This document shows positions 22,730 through 36,900 of a DNA stretch of 64,000 nt, one piece after another (position 1 is the stretch's first letter; each line of letters begins with the position of its first letter). Location: NCBI GenBank assembly GCA_950097015.1, contig CATNEN010000009.1:64501-128500 (forward strand). Direction: 5' to 3'. The position numbers were made by a program, and so were the translations under genes. Under the pieces are notes generated by a model. The model ran no database searches. It was not told where the DNA came from and saw only the letters and a list, made by a program, of their open reading frames with translations. This DNA is from Macrostomum hystrix (taxonomy: Eukaryota > Platyhelminthes > Macrostomidae).

Positions 22730-25700
22730 ATGTCTGGAACTCCGACGAGTTCTGAGTCGTTTCTGTTCCCTGAGCCCCTGGTCCTCTGCGAGCTGCTGCT
22801 TCCAGCCGAGGTGGCTTTCGAATGCCTCGTCGCCCTGGGCAATTCCCCGCATCCGGTACACATCGGCGGTGACGGTGGCACCCGTGCCGGACCAGCAGTG
22901 ATCTCTGGACCAGCCAAACATTGCCGGGACCTGCTAATGACACTGGAATCCGTTCGTGGGTATCTAGCTGCCTACCGTGACTTTATCTACATGCACAGCA
23001 GCGGCAGTGACTCGCGCGAAGCCGATACGGACTCACTGGCCACTACACTCAAGCCAAAGATGCTCTTCGACTTGGAGGTGATGGCCACGGAACCTATCTT
23101 TAGCTGTGCAGTTTCCGAGAGGAATAAATATGAAGCATCAGATAAAACCTATACGAAACAAATTATAGCTCTCATTATACTTCTATCAACTGGTTGATCA
23201 GTAGTAAAAAATGCTATGTAGATTCTTCTGTTTGCGCCCTTAGGCAAGCATCTGCAGCCTTCAAGAAGACTTGAAAGAGTTAGCCAGGATGGAGACCGAG
23301 ATGAACGCCGAGTATGTCAGGCTAGTGCATCTTGTGAATATTCTTGACTGTTTCGAGAACGTCTTCTGGGCTGTAAGTGCCATGTCCAGCTGATTTAACC
23401 AGTTCCCGATTTGAAAATAGATACCGTCAATAGTAGATACAGTAGGTTAAAACACGAAAGTTAGAGTGGCGTGATAGGTCTTGAGCATTTTTGTGTACTT
23501 GCATATAATTTCATCGATTGCCGGGTACGCACTCATGATCAAAAGAACGAAAGTTTTTCCCTTTTTCAAAGCATTCTTCCCTCGCGCAGCTCTGCACACG
23601 CATAAATTACTTCAGCCAGCCACATTTTCTAGGAAACCAGTAGGCTTCAGGCGGTGGCCTGGTCCACACCAGCCACAGCGGACAGGGAGGCGGCGGGCGT
23701 CCTACTGCGCAGCACCAGCCTTTCGGAGCTAGACACGGCGTCGGACTCCCCTGACCAAAGCCTTCCGTATGTACATAAGGGGAATGCCAAATCATAAATT
23801 TACTATTCACTGAGACAATTAAAATTTGGTTCGACTTACGCCTTAAGCACCTCTTAAATTGCAGCTTTATAGTTGGTGTTGTGCCCACATCAAGGGCACA
23901 CCGCCTACGGCTTAGCGTGTGGCGAAGGTTTCACCTCACAGCCTTCTATACGGAGATTGCGATCAGGGATCAGCGCGACCTGGTGAGAGAAGACGGCTTT
24001 ATGCGAATCAATTTCAAGAATTTAACGTTTCCTTTGACTAGCCTGGACGCTAATACTAAAGAGTTATTAGGTAATAGGTAATAGCGTATCCGAGTCTGAT
24101 CGCAGCACACGTGCTGCGCTCGAATCTGCAATCGGTAAGACGCAGAAATCTTTAGCGCGTATTGGCAGAAAATGCTTGCGTGGCAGTTTACCCCATGCCG
24201 GACGCTCAGGGTGCGGAGCATTATTTTATTCAATTATTAATCCATGACACCAACCTGAAAATACTGCAGCGGGACGAGCCTGTGGAGCCACACAACGTGT
24301 TTCTCATTGTTTCGTTGTCGGAGGCGCAGAGTCACACGGCAGAACGGCTCTGCCGCATGCTGGGCGCCGAAGTTTTCTCGACGCCTTCCAGTCCGGAGCA
24401 GCGCAGTTCCCTGGCAGCTGAGACAAAGGAGCGCCTGAGCGAAATGCGCCAGGTATTCCTGGAGGGTGAAGAGCACCGGAAGCGGCTGGCGCTGAATGGC
24501 TGGACAAAGTGGCGTCGCTGGTACAGCCAGCTGACGGCAATGCAGTCGGTGTACCGTTCTCTCGCTAGTTTCAGCCAAGGCTTTGGCAAACAGTACTACA
24601 TTGGCGAAATCTGGTGCACAAGGGAAGCAGTCGAATGTGTGCACCAAGCCCTAGACGTCGGGTCCAGCAAGGCTTCTGGACTTCGAGCCACGGTGTGCCT
24701 AGTTGAGGACCACAGGCGCCAGCCGCCGACGCGGATGCCGCGGCACGAATTGACGGCTGCCGTCCGCGACCTTACGTACCAGTTTGGCGTGCCAGCGCAC
24801 AATGAGATCGATCCCACGCCTTTCACAGCCGTCACCTTTCCATTCTTGTTTGCTGTCATGTTCGCTGATTGGGGCCATGGCCTCTTGCTATTGGCGTTTT
24901 CGATGGCGTTATTCCTGCCACCAGGCCGCGTCATGCACCGAGACGTTGTTCGAAGCCTAGAGCCACTTCGACCAGGCCGCCACCTTCTGCTTATGTGCGC
25001 CATTTTCGCAGTTTACTGTGGCATCGTGCTAAACGAAGGATTCGGTCTTACGGTGGGTTGGCACAGCCACTCTCAGTTCTCGCTAGGAAATCACAATGAA
25101 ACTCGAGTCAACAAGTAAGTACTGGCGAATCTAACCTTCCAAGGTCTTATTTTCTACGATTGCTTGTGAGTATATCACTACACTATGAGTATATGTCCCA
25201 AAGAGGAAATAGTTTTAAGGACGAAATTTGGCGTTTTAATCTAGGCAAAAATGATTTAATCTTATCAAAACTTATGTAAGCAGTGCTTAAATAGTGGACT
25301 TATTCTTATAAGTTCCACTGATAAATTTACACTTAGGTTATCTTCAAGCCATCAGATTGAGCCAAAAAAAGATGGCTACATAATGAATTGGATTACAGAC
25401 TGCATTTGGGGGAGCGCAACAAATCAGGTAAGATACTGGTTGTCTTATCGATGACGCTTTTCATTGTACAAATGTTTTAAGTGCTTATAAAATAAATATT
25501 TAGTGTCGGTTTTTGCGCAACAGGTGCGATTCATGAACTCAGCGCGAATGAAGCTGAGCATCATCTTCGGCTCGCTACACTTGGGTCTTGGCCTCGCCCT
25601 CCAGCTCGTTAATGACGTCAAAGCAGATCGGACAGCCCGCCTGTGGCTGTTCAGCGCCGCCAAGCTGATCTTCCACTGTCTGCTCACAGGCTACCCCGTC

Positions 25701-27439
25701 GGCCTCATACTGCGCAAGTGGCTGGTCGTGCGGCCTTCGGATGCCGCCTGCGCACCGGCGCTACTGCCTATGCTGATCGCCATGTACCGCTTGGAGTATA
25801 CCGATACACCCTGCTACCTAGCCACCTACTACCCGGGACAGGTACTCAATCTGCCCTAGAATATCTATTCTATTGAGGATCTAGTGCCTACAGATTAGTA
25901 CGTCAGACGCCGACACCGGGAGACTGCAGGGGCTATCTACAACTAGGCTATTCAAAACTACAGTAGCTATCAAACAGGCGCTTCTGAAACTTCAGGGGGA
26001 TAACTGAACCTGCAGGGGGCTATCTGAAACTGCCGGGGCTATCTGAAACTGCAGGGAGCTATCTGAAACTGCAGGGAGCTATCTGAAACTGCAGGGAGCT
26101 ATCTGAAACTGCCGCGTGCTATGTGCTACTGCTAATCTCCGTTGCCACTTCTTCCTCAACTCCGCAGCGCTATGTGGAGCACGCGATCGTCGCTTGCCTG
26201 GCGGCCAGTGCCCTGCTTCTTATATTTGGTCTGCCAATTCACCACGCGATCGTCAGTAGTTCAATGATCCACGCTCCGTGGGAGAAGAAAGACTCCAAGG
26301 CAGCTGTGGAAGCTTCCTACGCTCTTGGAGACCAAGACTCATCGGTTCAGTTGACTGAGGACAACAATTCTGAATCGACACTGCCCCTTAAGCTGCTTTC
26401 ATCTTCCAGCAACATCAGTCATCGAGGCAGTCAATGGCCTCATAAGAAGCTGTTGCAGTCGAAGTCACAATCGTCGATGCTGAATGCACAGGTAGGCGGA
26501 AATGCAGTCGACCACCCAGTAGAGAAGCACTTCGACCTGCTGGAGCATTTTCTGGCTTGCTTTGAGTTCCTGCTCAGCTCGCTGTCACACTCGGCCTCCT
26601 ACCTGCGTCTTTGGGCCATCGGACTCGCACACGGAGGTCTGCCGGCCTAGAACTTTTATTTTTATTTTCACTTCCCTGATGTCTTCCTTATCCCATGTTT
26701 CACTGCAACTTAAGGAAGGATACATTAACTCCAGCTTTAACTGATCCTTTTAAAAAAACGATGTAACATCTAACTCAGTGCTGAGCCGGGTCAGTTCATG
26801 TACTAGGTCACACCCACCCAGATCTGTGCCTCAGCTGGGTAATCTGAAGAGAAATGAAAACTAATGACTTGCTTGAGGAATAAATTAGCTTCCTTTAGGC
26901 TTTGATTCTAACTCCAGAACACTTGACCTGGGTTCGAAAGCTCTTAAGAATTGGTCATGCATTATTGACAGCTTTTCTTCTGCAAATTCGTTTCCAGAGC
27001 TCACAGCCATCATGTGGCCAATGTTGCTGATGCCGCCGACCAGTCTGGCAGACCTGTTGGCTGGCAGTCCAATTGCAGCCCTCCTGCTTGGCGGCCTTGC
27101 ATTGGCGGCCAGCTTCTGTCTGTGGGCTTGCGTCACCGTCTGCATCCTGGTGGGCTTGGAGGGCATGACCTCACTGTTGCATTCACTACGGCTGCACTGG
27201 TGAGCGGCTTGCATAGTGCAACATGTAAACTGTGGAGCATTTCCAATAGGGTAATGCGATCGTGCGCTTTTCAGAAAATGTGAATTTTTTGACTCAACCA
27301 CAACCCCGCCAGGATCGAGTTTCAATCGAAGTTCTATTCTGGCGATGGCTATCTGTTCCGGCCGTTCTCCCTCAAGTTGGAAGTCAAGCAGGCCATGGAG
27401 AAATGTGTGGACGTCAAAACTACGGAGGACTTTCTCTAA
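22730..27439 (+). CDS. ATP6V0A: V-type H+-ATPase V0 subunit a, ten exons
   Basis: Exons 22730-23077, 23244-23372, 23633-23766, 23865-23982, 24156-25114, 25337-25427, 25524-25841, 26168-26636, 26998-27199 and 27313-27439 splice in phase to 964 residues, longer than the usual about 830-850. The protein is the membrane stator of the proton pump; its C-terminal half carries protons past the c-ring. Landmarks: cytosolic LFDLE and FIVGVVPTSR blocks, then membrane motifs PTPFTAVTFPFLFAVMFADW, VRFMNSARMKLSIIFG, SHSASYLRLWAIGLAHG and GMTSLLHSLRLHW, ending IEFQSKFYSGDGYLF. The essential Arg of the YLRLW helix and the second Arg in SLRLHW are both present. The N-terminus is unusually divergent, and FGDFGHG is changed to FADWGHG. 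The start ATG was chosen because ESFLFPEPLVLCELLLP aligns with the usual FRSEEM region. An upstream exon cannot be excluded. Confidence 0.93.
26005..26125 (+). repeat. About 20-bp intronic tandem repeat
   Basis: Roughly six copies of a unit containing AGCTATCTGAAACTGCAGGG lie in the intron before V-ATPase exon 8, ending about 40 bp before the acceptor. Confidence 0.75.
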
Positions 27440-27457
27440 GACGCCTTCGGCTGGAAA

Positions 27458-27467
27458 AATAAATAAA
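27458..27467 (+). terminator. Overlapping polyadenylation signals of the V-ATPase gene
   Basis: Two overlapping AATAAA hexamers begin 19 bp after the stop codon (27437-27439). The 3'UTR would be very short. Confidence 0.6.
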
Positions 27468-27946
27468 GAAAGACCAACAAGCTTTAATCGGCTGACTTTC
27501 TGAGTTGAATCGTTGATTAATTTAGAAGTCTTTTAAATAAACGTTAAAGAAGCTTCGAAACCAAGTTTAATCAAACAGAACTTCACACTTTTCTTTGCGT
27601 TTTATTTAAATTTCGCAACAACTGGAACTGGAGAACAGAAGTTCTACTTCCAGGCTAGCAGATTTTTCAAGATTTCTAGGCTACCTCTTTCTTCAACGTG
27701 CCCTACATCCAGGGACAAATTCGACTTGTAAAACGAAGTCGGACTTTGGTCCTACGCTCTTACTACTAGCAAAAAGGACGAAGAATGTACGAGCTATTTT
27801 TCGAGTCATGTGTATAGTTACTTGTACGCTCGTATAATAAGTCTGCATGGACTTCATGATCCGTCAGAACTGAAAACTAGCGGCGCGCCTTGTTCTGTGG
27901 CTTTCTGCTGCTGTAGTTAATGCGATTTAATTTTGCTAACCGTTTC

Positions 27947-30900
27947 TCAGGTCATTAGAGGAAATGTGCACCATCCATTTAACTCGATCATGTCCATTAT
28001 AGTTAGCGAACCGCGGAAGGCTCCAAAGCAGCGGACGGTGCCGTTTAGACCATCGCTAGCGATACCCCAGCCAATGCGGACAGCCCGCGGGCCCGACTGG
28101 TCAAGGCAGAGGCCGCTGCTATTAAGGCCAGTAATGATGCCTACGGTACCTGTTGAGTTTAACATGCTCGTGACGCTGGAGCCGGAGAAGTTGATGCCAA
28201 TCATTACGAATTCGCTGTCAGTGTTAAGGGCCTAAGGCTGCTTCTCATTTGCTCAGTACATGTATATACATTTAGGGCTCCCGGTCACTCCGGATCACTT
28301 CATTCTCGGAGTGAGTGATCCGGACTGGCATTCTCGATTCTCGACGCCAATAAGCCACTGCACTACTTAAACGAGCCCTATATTTCCATGGCACATCTAT
28401 TTTGACTTACAAAGGATGTACCCCGACGTCATTATGCGGGATGCTGCTCATCATTTTTAGAGTGAAAACTAGCATGTTTTGCCCCCCTTCGGGGAGCAGA
28501 AATACTTTTAATTCGTCTAGTATATACTTTTTAGCAGCTGAATTTACAGCTTTTTATAGCTACAATGAACCCCCAGTTGACAATGATCCCCCAGTTGATG
28601 ATGATCCCCAAGTTGATGATGATCCCCTAGTTGACAATTCTCCCAGTTGACAATGATCCCCCAGTTGACAATGAACCCCCAGTTGACAATGAACCCCCAG
28701 TTAACAAAGATCCCCCAGTTGACAATGATCCCCCAGTTGACAATGATCCCCCAGTTGACAATGATCCCACAGTTGACAATGATCCCCCAGTTGACAAAGA
28801 TCCCCAGTTCACAATGATCCCCCAGTTGTCAATGATCCCACAGTTGAAAATGATCCCCCAGTTGACAATGATCCCCCAGTTGACAATGATCCCCCAGTTA
28901 ACAATGATCCCCAAGTTAACAAAGATCCCCCAGTTCACAATGATCCCCCAGTTGATGATGACTCCCCATTGATGATGATCCCCAGTTAACAATGTTCCTC
29001 CAGTTGACAATGTTCCCCCAGTTGACAATGATCCCCCAGTTGATGATGATCACCCAGTTGACAATGATCCCCCAGTTGACAATGATCCCCCAGTTGACAA
29101 AGATCCCCAGTTCACAATGATCCCCCAGTTGATGATGATCCCCCAGTTGATGATGATCCCCCAGTTGAAAATGATCCCCCATGCAGTTGACAATGATCCC
29201 CCAGTTGAAAATGATCCCCCAGTTGACAATGATCCCCCAGTTGACAATGATCCCCCAGTTGACAATGATCCCCCAGTTTACCATGATCCCCCAGTTCACC
29301 ATGATCCCCATTTTGATGATGACTCCCCAGTTGACGTTGATTTTTCAAACGCTGGGTTAGCCAAGATTCAAACTCAGGTTTCGCCATGTTTTAAACCCTG
29401 GTGGGCTATGATTCAAACTCTCGTTTTGCCATGATTCAAACTCTGGTTTAGCCATGATTCAAACGCTGGGTTAGCCATGATTGAAACTCGGTTTTTGTCA
29501 TGATTCAAACTCTGGTTTAGCCATGATTCAAACGCTGGGTTAGCCATGATTGAAACTCTGGTTTAGCCATGTTTCAAACTCTGGTTTAGCCATGATTCAG
29601 ACTCTGGTTTAGCCATGATTCAGACTCTAGTTTAGCCATGATTCAGACTCTGGTTTAGCCATGATTCAGACTCTGGTTTAACCATGATTCAGACTCTATT
29701 TTAGCCATGATTCAGACTCTGGTTTAGCCATGATTCAGACTCTGGTTTAGCCATGATTCAGACGCTGGTTTAGCCATGATTCAGACGCTGGTTTAGCCAT
29801 GATTGAAACTCTGGTTTAGCCATGATTCGGACTCTGGTTTAGCCATGATTCAGACGCTGGTTTAGCCATGATTCAGACGCTGGTTTAGCCATGATTGAAA
29901 CTCTGGTTTAGCCATAATTGAAACTCTGGTTTAGCCATGATTCAGACTCTGGTTTAGCCATGATTCAAACTCTGGTTTAGCCATGTTTCAAACTCTGGTT
30001 TAGCCATGATTCAGACTCTAGTTTAGCCATGATTCAGACTCTAGTTTAGCCATGATTCAGACTCTGGTTTAGCCATGATTCAGACTCTATTTTAGCCATG
30101 ATTCAGACTCTAGTTTAGTCATGATTCAGACTCTGGTTTAGCCATGATTCAGACTCTATTTTAGCCATGATTCAGACTATGGTTTAGCCATGATTCAGAC
30201 TCCAGTTTTGCGATGATTCAGACTCTGGTTTAGCCATGATTCAGACTCTAGTTTAGCCATGATTCAGACTCTGGTTTAGCCATGATTCAGACTCTGGTTT
30301 AACCATGATTCAGACTCTATTTTAGCCATGATTCAGACTCTGGTTTAGCCATGATTCAGACTCTGGTTTAGCCATGATTCAGACTCTGGTTCAGCCATGA
30401 TTCAGACTCTGGTTTAGCCATGATTCAGACTCTGGTGTAGCCATGATTCAAGATCTGGTTTAGCCATGATTCAGACTCTAGTTTAGCCATGATTCAAGAT
30501 CTGGTTTAGCCATGATTCAGACTCTAGTTTAGCCATGATTCAGACTCTATTTTAGCCATGATTCAGACTCTGGTTTAGCCATGATTCAGACTCTGGTTTA
30601 GCCATGATTCAGACTCTATTTTAGCCATGATTCAGACTCTGGTTTAGCCATGATTCAGACCATACATGCGCAACCTCCCAAATCTTAGCCGGCCGTGCGA
30701 CTTAGTTTTTGCTCTCATTTGCGACTTAGTTCGTTTCATTGCTCTATTTACGACTTAGTTTGCTCTCATTTGCTCTTTTTCTCTCCCCTTTTTCCTTTTC
30801 TTCACGCCTTCTTTTTTTGTCCCTTGGTCCCCCCTTTGATTTTTTTGCGCTTGGTCGATTGGTTTTTGCGACTTACCTTGCTTGGCCCTCGTTTCACCCG

Positions 30901-33900
30901 GCCGGTTCGGCCGGGTTGGCCGGGTGTTGCGCATGTATGATTCAGACTCTAGTTTAGCCATGATTCAGACTCTAGTTTAGCCATGATTCAGACTCTGGTT
31001 TAGCCATGATTCAGACTCTATTTTAGCCATGATTCAGACTATGGTTTAGCCATGATTCAGACTCTATTTTAGCCATGATTCAGACTATGGTTTAGCCATG
31101 ATTCAGACTCTGGTTTAGCCATGATTCAGACTCTAGTTTAGCCATGATTCAAGATCTGGTTTAGCCATGATTCAAACTCTGGTTTAGCCATGATTCAAAC
31201 TCTGGTTTAGCCATGATTCAAACTCTGGTTTAGCCATGATTCAAACTCTATTTTTGCAATGATTCAAACTCAGGTTTGCTATGATTTATGATATTTTATT
31301 TACGAAATGAAAAAAATAAATTAAAATAGTCTTCAATCACTACTGGCTGAAAATTAGTCTAAAATGATTTGACGCAGTGCAAAATCGAACCCTAGCCTAG
31401 CCTATAACCTATTCCTAGTGCCTACATATCGGCTATTCCGACTGTTGGTTAGTGGGTGCAAAAATCAGCCTTATAAAATGAATTCTCAAAGTTCTGGCTT
31501 TGTACAATGAAGTGAGAAAATAGAGTACACTCAGTCTCGCGGTTGGTTGTGTACATTTATTTCCAATTTGTCTCCAGAGTGCAGGCTTTAAATTCAATCA
31601 GCTAGGGGTTGTTGCGCAATTTGACGATGCAATTCTAATTCAGTGGCAGTCAGTGAATGAAACTCTCAATAGGCCAAGATAGTTTGACCTTTGAATTGGT
31701 CAAAAAACTTGTTTTTCGAATATTTAATCCCCTTAGCAATAAAGTTGAGCTTAATAAAAATACGTGTATAATTGTCCCCATATTTGGCATGACTAGCAAG
31801 TTTTGCTAGACTAGCAAGTTTTGCCCCCCTTCGGGGAGCAGAAATATTTTTAATTCGTCCAGTATATACTTTTTAGCAGCTGCATTTTCAGCCTTTTTTG
31901 CGCTACAATGATCAGTTGACAATGATCCCCCAGTTGATAATGATCCCCCAGTTGACAATGATCCCCCAGTTGACAATGATCCCCCAGTTGACAAAGAACC
32001 CCCAGTTGACAATGATCCCCCCAGTTGACAATGATCCCCCAGTTGATAATGATCCCCAATTGACAATGATCCCCCAGTTGACAATGATCCCCAAGTTGAC
32101 AATGATCCCCAAGTTGACAATAATCCCCCAATTGATGATGATCACGCAGTTGACAATGATCCCCCAGTTAATGATGAATCCCCATTGATGATGATTCCCA
32201 GTTGACAATGTTCCCCCAGTTGACAATGTTCCCCCAGTTGACAATGTTCCCACAGTTGACAATGATCCCCCAGTTGACAATGTTCCCCCAGTTGACAATG
32301 TTCCCACAGTTGACAATGATCCCCCAGTTGATGATGATCACGCAGTTGACAATGATCCCCCAGTTGACAATGATCTCCCAGTTGACAATGATCCCCCAGT
32401 CGACAATTATCTCTCAGTTGACTATGATCCCCCATTTGATGATGACTCCCAATTGATGATGATCCCCAGTTGACCATGATCCCCCATTTGATGATGATTC
32501 CACAGTTGACAATTATCCCCCAGTTGACAATGATCCCCAGTTGATAATGATCCCCCAGTTGACAATGATCCCTCAGTCGACAATTATCTCTAAGTTGACT
32601 ATGATCCCAAATTTGATGATGACTCCCAATTGATGATGATCCCCAGTTGACCATGACAATGATCCCCAAGTTGACAATGATCCCCCAGTTGACAATAATC
32701 CCCCAATTGATGATGATCACGCAGTTGACAATGATCCCCCAGTTAATGATGAATCCCCATTGATGATGATCCCCAGTTCACAATGTTCCCCCAGTTAATG
32801 ATGAATCCCCATTGATGATGATCCCCAGTTCACAATGATCCCCCAGTTAATGATGAATCCCCATTGATGATGATCCCCAGTTCACAATGTTCCCCCAGTT
32901 GACAATGTTCCCACAGTTGACAATGATCCCCCAGTTGATGATGAATCCCCATTGATGATGATCCCCAGTTCACAATGATCCCCCAGTTGATGATGAATCC
33001 CCATTGATGATGATCCCCAGTTCACAATGATCCCCCAGTTGATGATGAATCCCCATTGATGATGATCCCCAGTTCACAATGTTCCCCCAGTTGACAATGT
33101 TCCCACAGTTGACAATGATCCCCCAGTTAATGATGAATCCCCATTGATGATGATCCCCAGTTCACAATGATCCCCCAGTTAATGATGAATCCCCATTGAT
33201 GATGATCCCCAGTTCACAATGATCCCCCAGTTAATGATGAATCCCCATTGATGATGATCCCCAGTTCACAATGTTCCCCCAGTTGACAATGTTCCCACAG
33301 TTGACAATGATCCCCCAGTTGATGATGATCACGCAGTTGACAATGATCCCCCAGTTGACAATGATCCCCCAGTTGACAATGATCCCCCAGTTGACAATGA
33401 TCCCCCAGTTGACAATGATCTCCCAGTCGACAATTATCTCTCAGTTGACTATGATCCCCCATTTGATGATGACTCCCAATTGATGATGATCCCCAGTTGA
33501 CAATGTTCCCCCAGTTGACAATGTTCCCACAGTTGACAATGATCCCCCAGTTGATGATGATCACGCAGTTGACAATGATCCCCCAGTTGACAATGATCTC
33601 CCAGTTGACAATGATCCCCCAGTCGACAATTATCTCTCAGTTGACTATGATCCCCCATTTGATGATGACTCCCAATTGATGATGATCCCCAGTTGACCAT
33701 GATCCCCCATTTGATGATGATTCCACAGTTGACAATTATCCCCCAGTTGACAATGATCCCCAGTTGATAATGATCCCCCAGTTGACAATGATCCCTCAGT
33801 CGACAATTATCTCTAAGTTGACTATGATCCCAAATTTGATGATGACTCCCAATTGATGATGATCCCCAGTTCACAATGATCCCCCAGTTAATGATGAATC

Positions 33901-36900
33901 CCCATTGATGATGATCCCCAGTTCACAATGTTCCCCCAGTTGACAATGTTCCCACAGTTGACAATGATCCCCCAGTTGATGATGATCACGCAGTTGACAA
34001 TGATCCCCCAGTTGACAATGATCCCCCAGTTGACAATGATCCCCCAGTTGACAATGATCCCCCAGTTGACAATGATCTCCCAGTCGACAATTATCTCTCA
34101 GTTGACTATGATCCCCCATTTGATGATGACTCCCAATTGATGATGATCCCCAGTTGACCATGATCCCCCATTTGATGATGATTCCACAGTTGACAATTAT
34201 CCCCCAGTTGACAATGATCCCCAGTTGATAATGATCCCCCAGTTGACAATGATCCCTCAGTCGACAATTATCTCTAAGTTGACTATGATCCCCAATTTGA
34301 TGATGACTCCCAATTGATGATGATCCCCAGTTGACCATGACAATGATCCCCAAGTTGACAATGATCCCCCAGTTGACAATAATCCCCCAATTGATGATGA
34401 TCACGCAGTTGACAATGATCCCCCAGTTAATGATGAATCCCCATTGATGATGATCCCCAGTTCACAATGTTCCCCCAGTTGACAATGTTCCCACAGTTGA
34501 CAATGATCCCCCAGTTGATGATGATCACGCAGTTGACAATGATCCCCCAGTTGACAATGATCCCCCAGTTGACAATGATCCCCCAGTTGACAATAATCCC
34601 CCAATTGATGATGATCACGCAGTTGACAATGATCCCCCAGTTAATGATGAATCCCCATTGATGATGATCCCCAGTTCACAATGTTCCCCCAGTTAATGAT
34701 GAATCCCCATTGATGATGATCCCCAGTTCACAATGATCCCCCAGTTAATGATGAATCCCCATTGATGATGATCCCCAGTTCACAATGTTCCCCCAGTTGA
34801 CAATGTTCCCACAGTTGACAATGATCCCCCAGTTGATGATGAATCCCCATTGATGATGATCCCCAGTTCACAATGATCCCCCAGTTGATGATGAATCCCC
34901 ATTGATGATGATCCCCAGTTCACAATGATCCCCCAGTTGATGATGAATCCCCATTGATGATGATCCCCAGTTCACAATGTTCCCCCAGTTGACAATGTTC
35001 CCACAGTTGACAATGATCCCCCAGTTAATGATGAATCCCCATTGATGATGATCCCCAGTTCACAATGATCCCCCAGTTAATGATGAATCCCCATTGATGA
35101 TGATCCCCAGTTCACAATGATCCCCCAGTTAATGATGAATCCCCATTGATGATGATCCCCAGTTCACAATGTTCCCCCAGTTGACAATGTTCCCACAGTT
35201 GACAATGATCCCCCAGTTGATGATGATCACGCAGTTGACAATGATCCCCCAGTTGACAATGATCCCCCAGTTGACAATGATCTCCCAGTTGACAATGATC
35301 CCCCAGTCGACAATTATCTCTCAGTTGACTATGATCCCCCAGTCGACAATTATCTCTCAGTTGACTATGATCCCCCATTTGATGATGACTCCCAATTGAT
35401 GATGATCCCCAGTTGACCATGATCCCCCATTTGATGATGATTCCACAGTTGACAATTATCCCCCAGTTGACAATGATCCCCAGTTGATAATGATCCCCCA
35501 GTTGACAATGATCCCTCAGTCGACAATTATCTCTAAGTTGACTATGATCCCCAATTTGATGATGACTCCCAATTGATGATGATCCCCAGTTGACCATGAC
35601 AATGATCCCCAAGTTGACAATGATCCCCCAGTTGACAATAATCCCCCAATTGATGATGATCACGCAGTTGACAATGATCCCCCAGTTAATGATGAATCCC
35701 CATTGATGATGATCCCCAGTTCACAATGTTCCCCCAGTTGACAATGTTCCCACAGTTGACAATGATCCCCCAGTTGATGATGATCACGCAGTTGACAATG
35801 ATCCCCCAGTTGACAATGATCCCCCAGTTGACAATGATCCCCCAGTTGACAATGATCCCCCAGTTGACAATAATCCCCCAATTGATGATGATCACGCAGT
35901 TGACAATGATCCCCCAGTTGACAATGATCCCCCAGTTGACAATGATCCCCCAGTTGACAATGTTCCCCCAGTTGACAATGTTCCCCCAGTTCACAATGTT
36001 CCCCCAGTTGACAATGTTCCCACAGTTGACAATGATCCCCCAGTTGATGATGATCACGCAGTTGACAATGATCCCCCAGTTGACAATTATCCCCCAGTTG
36101 ACAACGATCCTCCAGTTGACAATGATCCCCCAGTTGACAATTATCCCCCAGTTCTGGTTTATGATTCAAACGCTGGGTTAGCCATGATTCAAACTCTGGT
36201 TGGCTATGATTCAAACTCTGGTTTAGCCATGATTCAAACTCTGCTTTAGCCATGATTCAAACTCTGGTTTAGCCATGATTCAGACTCTGGTTTAGCCATG
36301 ATTCGGACTCTGGTTTAGCCATGATTCAAACTCTGGTTTAGCCATTATTCAAACTCTGGTTTAGCCATGATTCAAACTCTGGTTTCGCCATGATTCAAAC
36401 GCTGGTTTAGCCATGATTCAGACTCTAGTTTAGCCATGATTCGGACTCTGGTTTAGCCATGATTCAAACTCTGCTTTAGCCATGATTCAGACTGTGGTTT
36501 AGCCATGATTCAGACGCTGGTTTAGCCATGATTCAAACGCTGGTTTAGCCATGATTCAAACTCTGGTTTAGCCGTGATTCAAACTCTGGTTTAGCCATGA
36601 TTCAGACTCTGGTTTAGCCATGATTCAGACTCTGGTTTAGCCATGATTCAAACTCTGGTTTAGCCATGATTCAGACTCCAGTTTTGCCATGATTCAGACT
36701 CTGGTTTAGCCATGATTCAGACTCTGGTTTAGCCATGATTCAAACTCTGGTTTAGCCATGATTCAAACTCTGGTTTAGCCATGATTCAGACTATGGTTTA
36801 GCCATGATTCAAACTCAGGTTTTCTTTGACAAACTCAGGTTTGCTATGATTTATGATATTTTATTTACGAAATGAAAAAAATAAATTAAAATAATCTTCA

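Larger units (their letters stand above)
28476..31792 (+). mobile_element. Composite minisatellite element, copy A
   Basis: A head of about 85 bp (CCCCCCTTCGGGGAGCAG onward) is followed by an 18-bp VNTR, a 23-bp VNTR and a unique tail of about 500 bp (31,290-31,790). The same order, with closely matching head and tail, recurs immediately downstream as copy B. The structure recalls retroposons of the SINE-VNTR type. Strand is assigned from the LINE-like 3' end of copy B. Confidence 0.6.

Noticed and set aside
27947-28214. Reading the LamG exon 3 as part of the fibrillar collagen (TSPN N-propeptide)
   Set aside because: The collagen has its own signal peptide exon in phase with its helix, and this exon ends in a stop codon.
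28627-36253. Long frames of MIPQLT, GDHCQL and STGGSL repeats on both strands
   Set aside because: They are the result of an 18-bp stop-free repeat unit; no start context, splice sites or non-repeat coding sequence.
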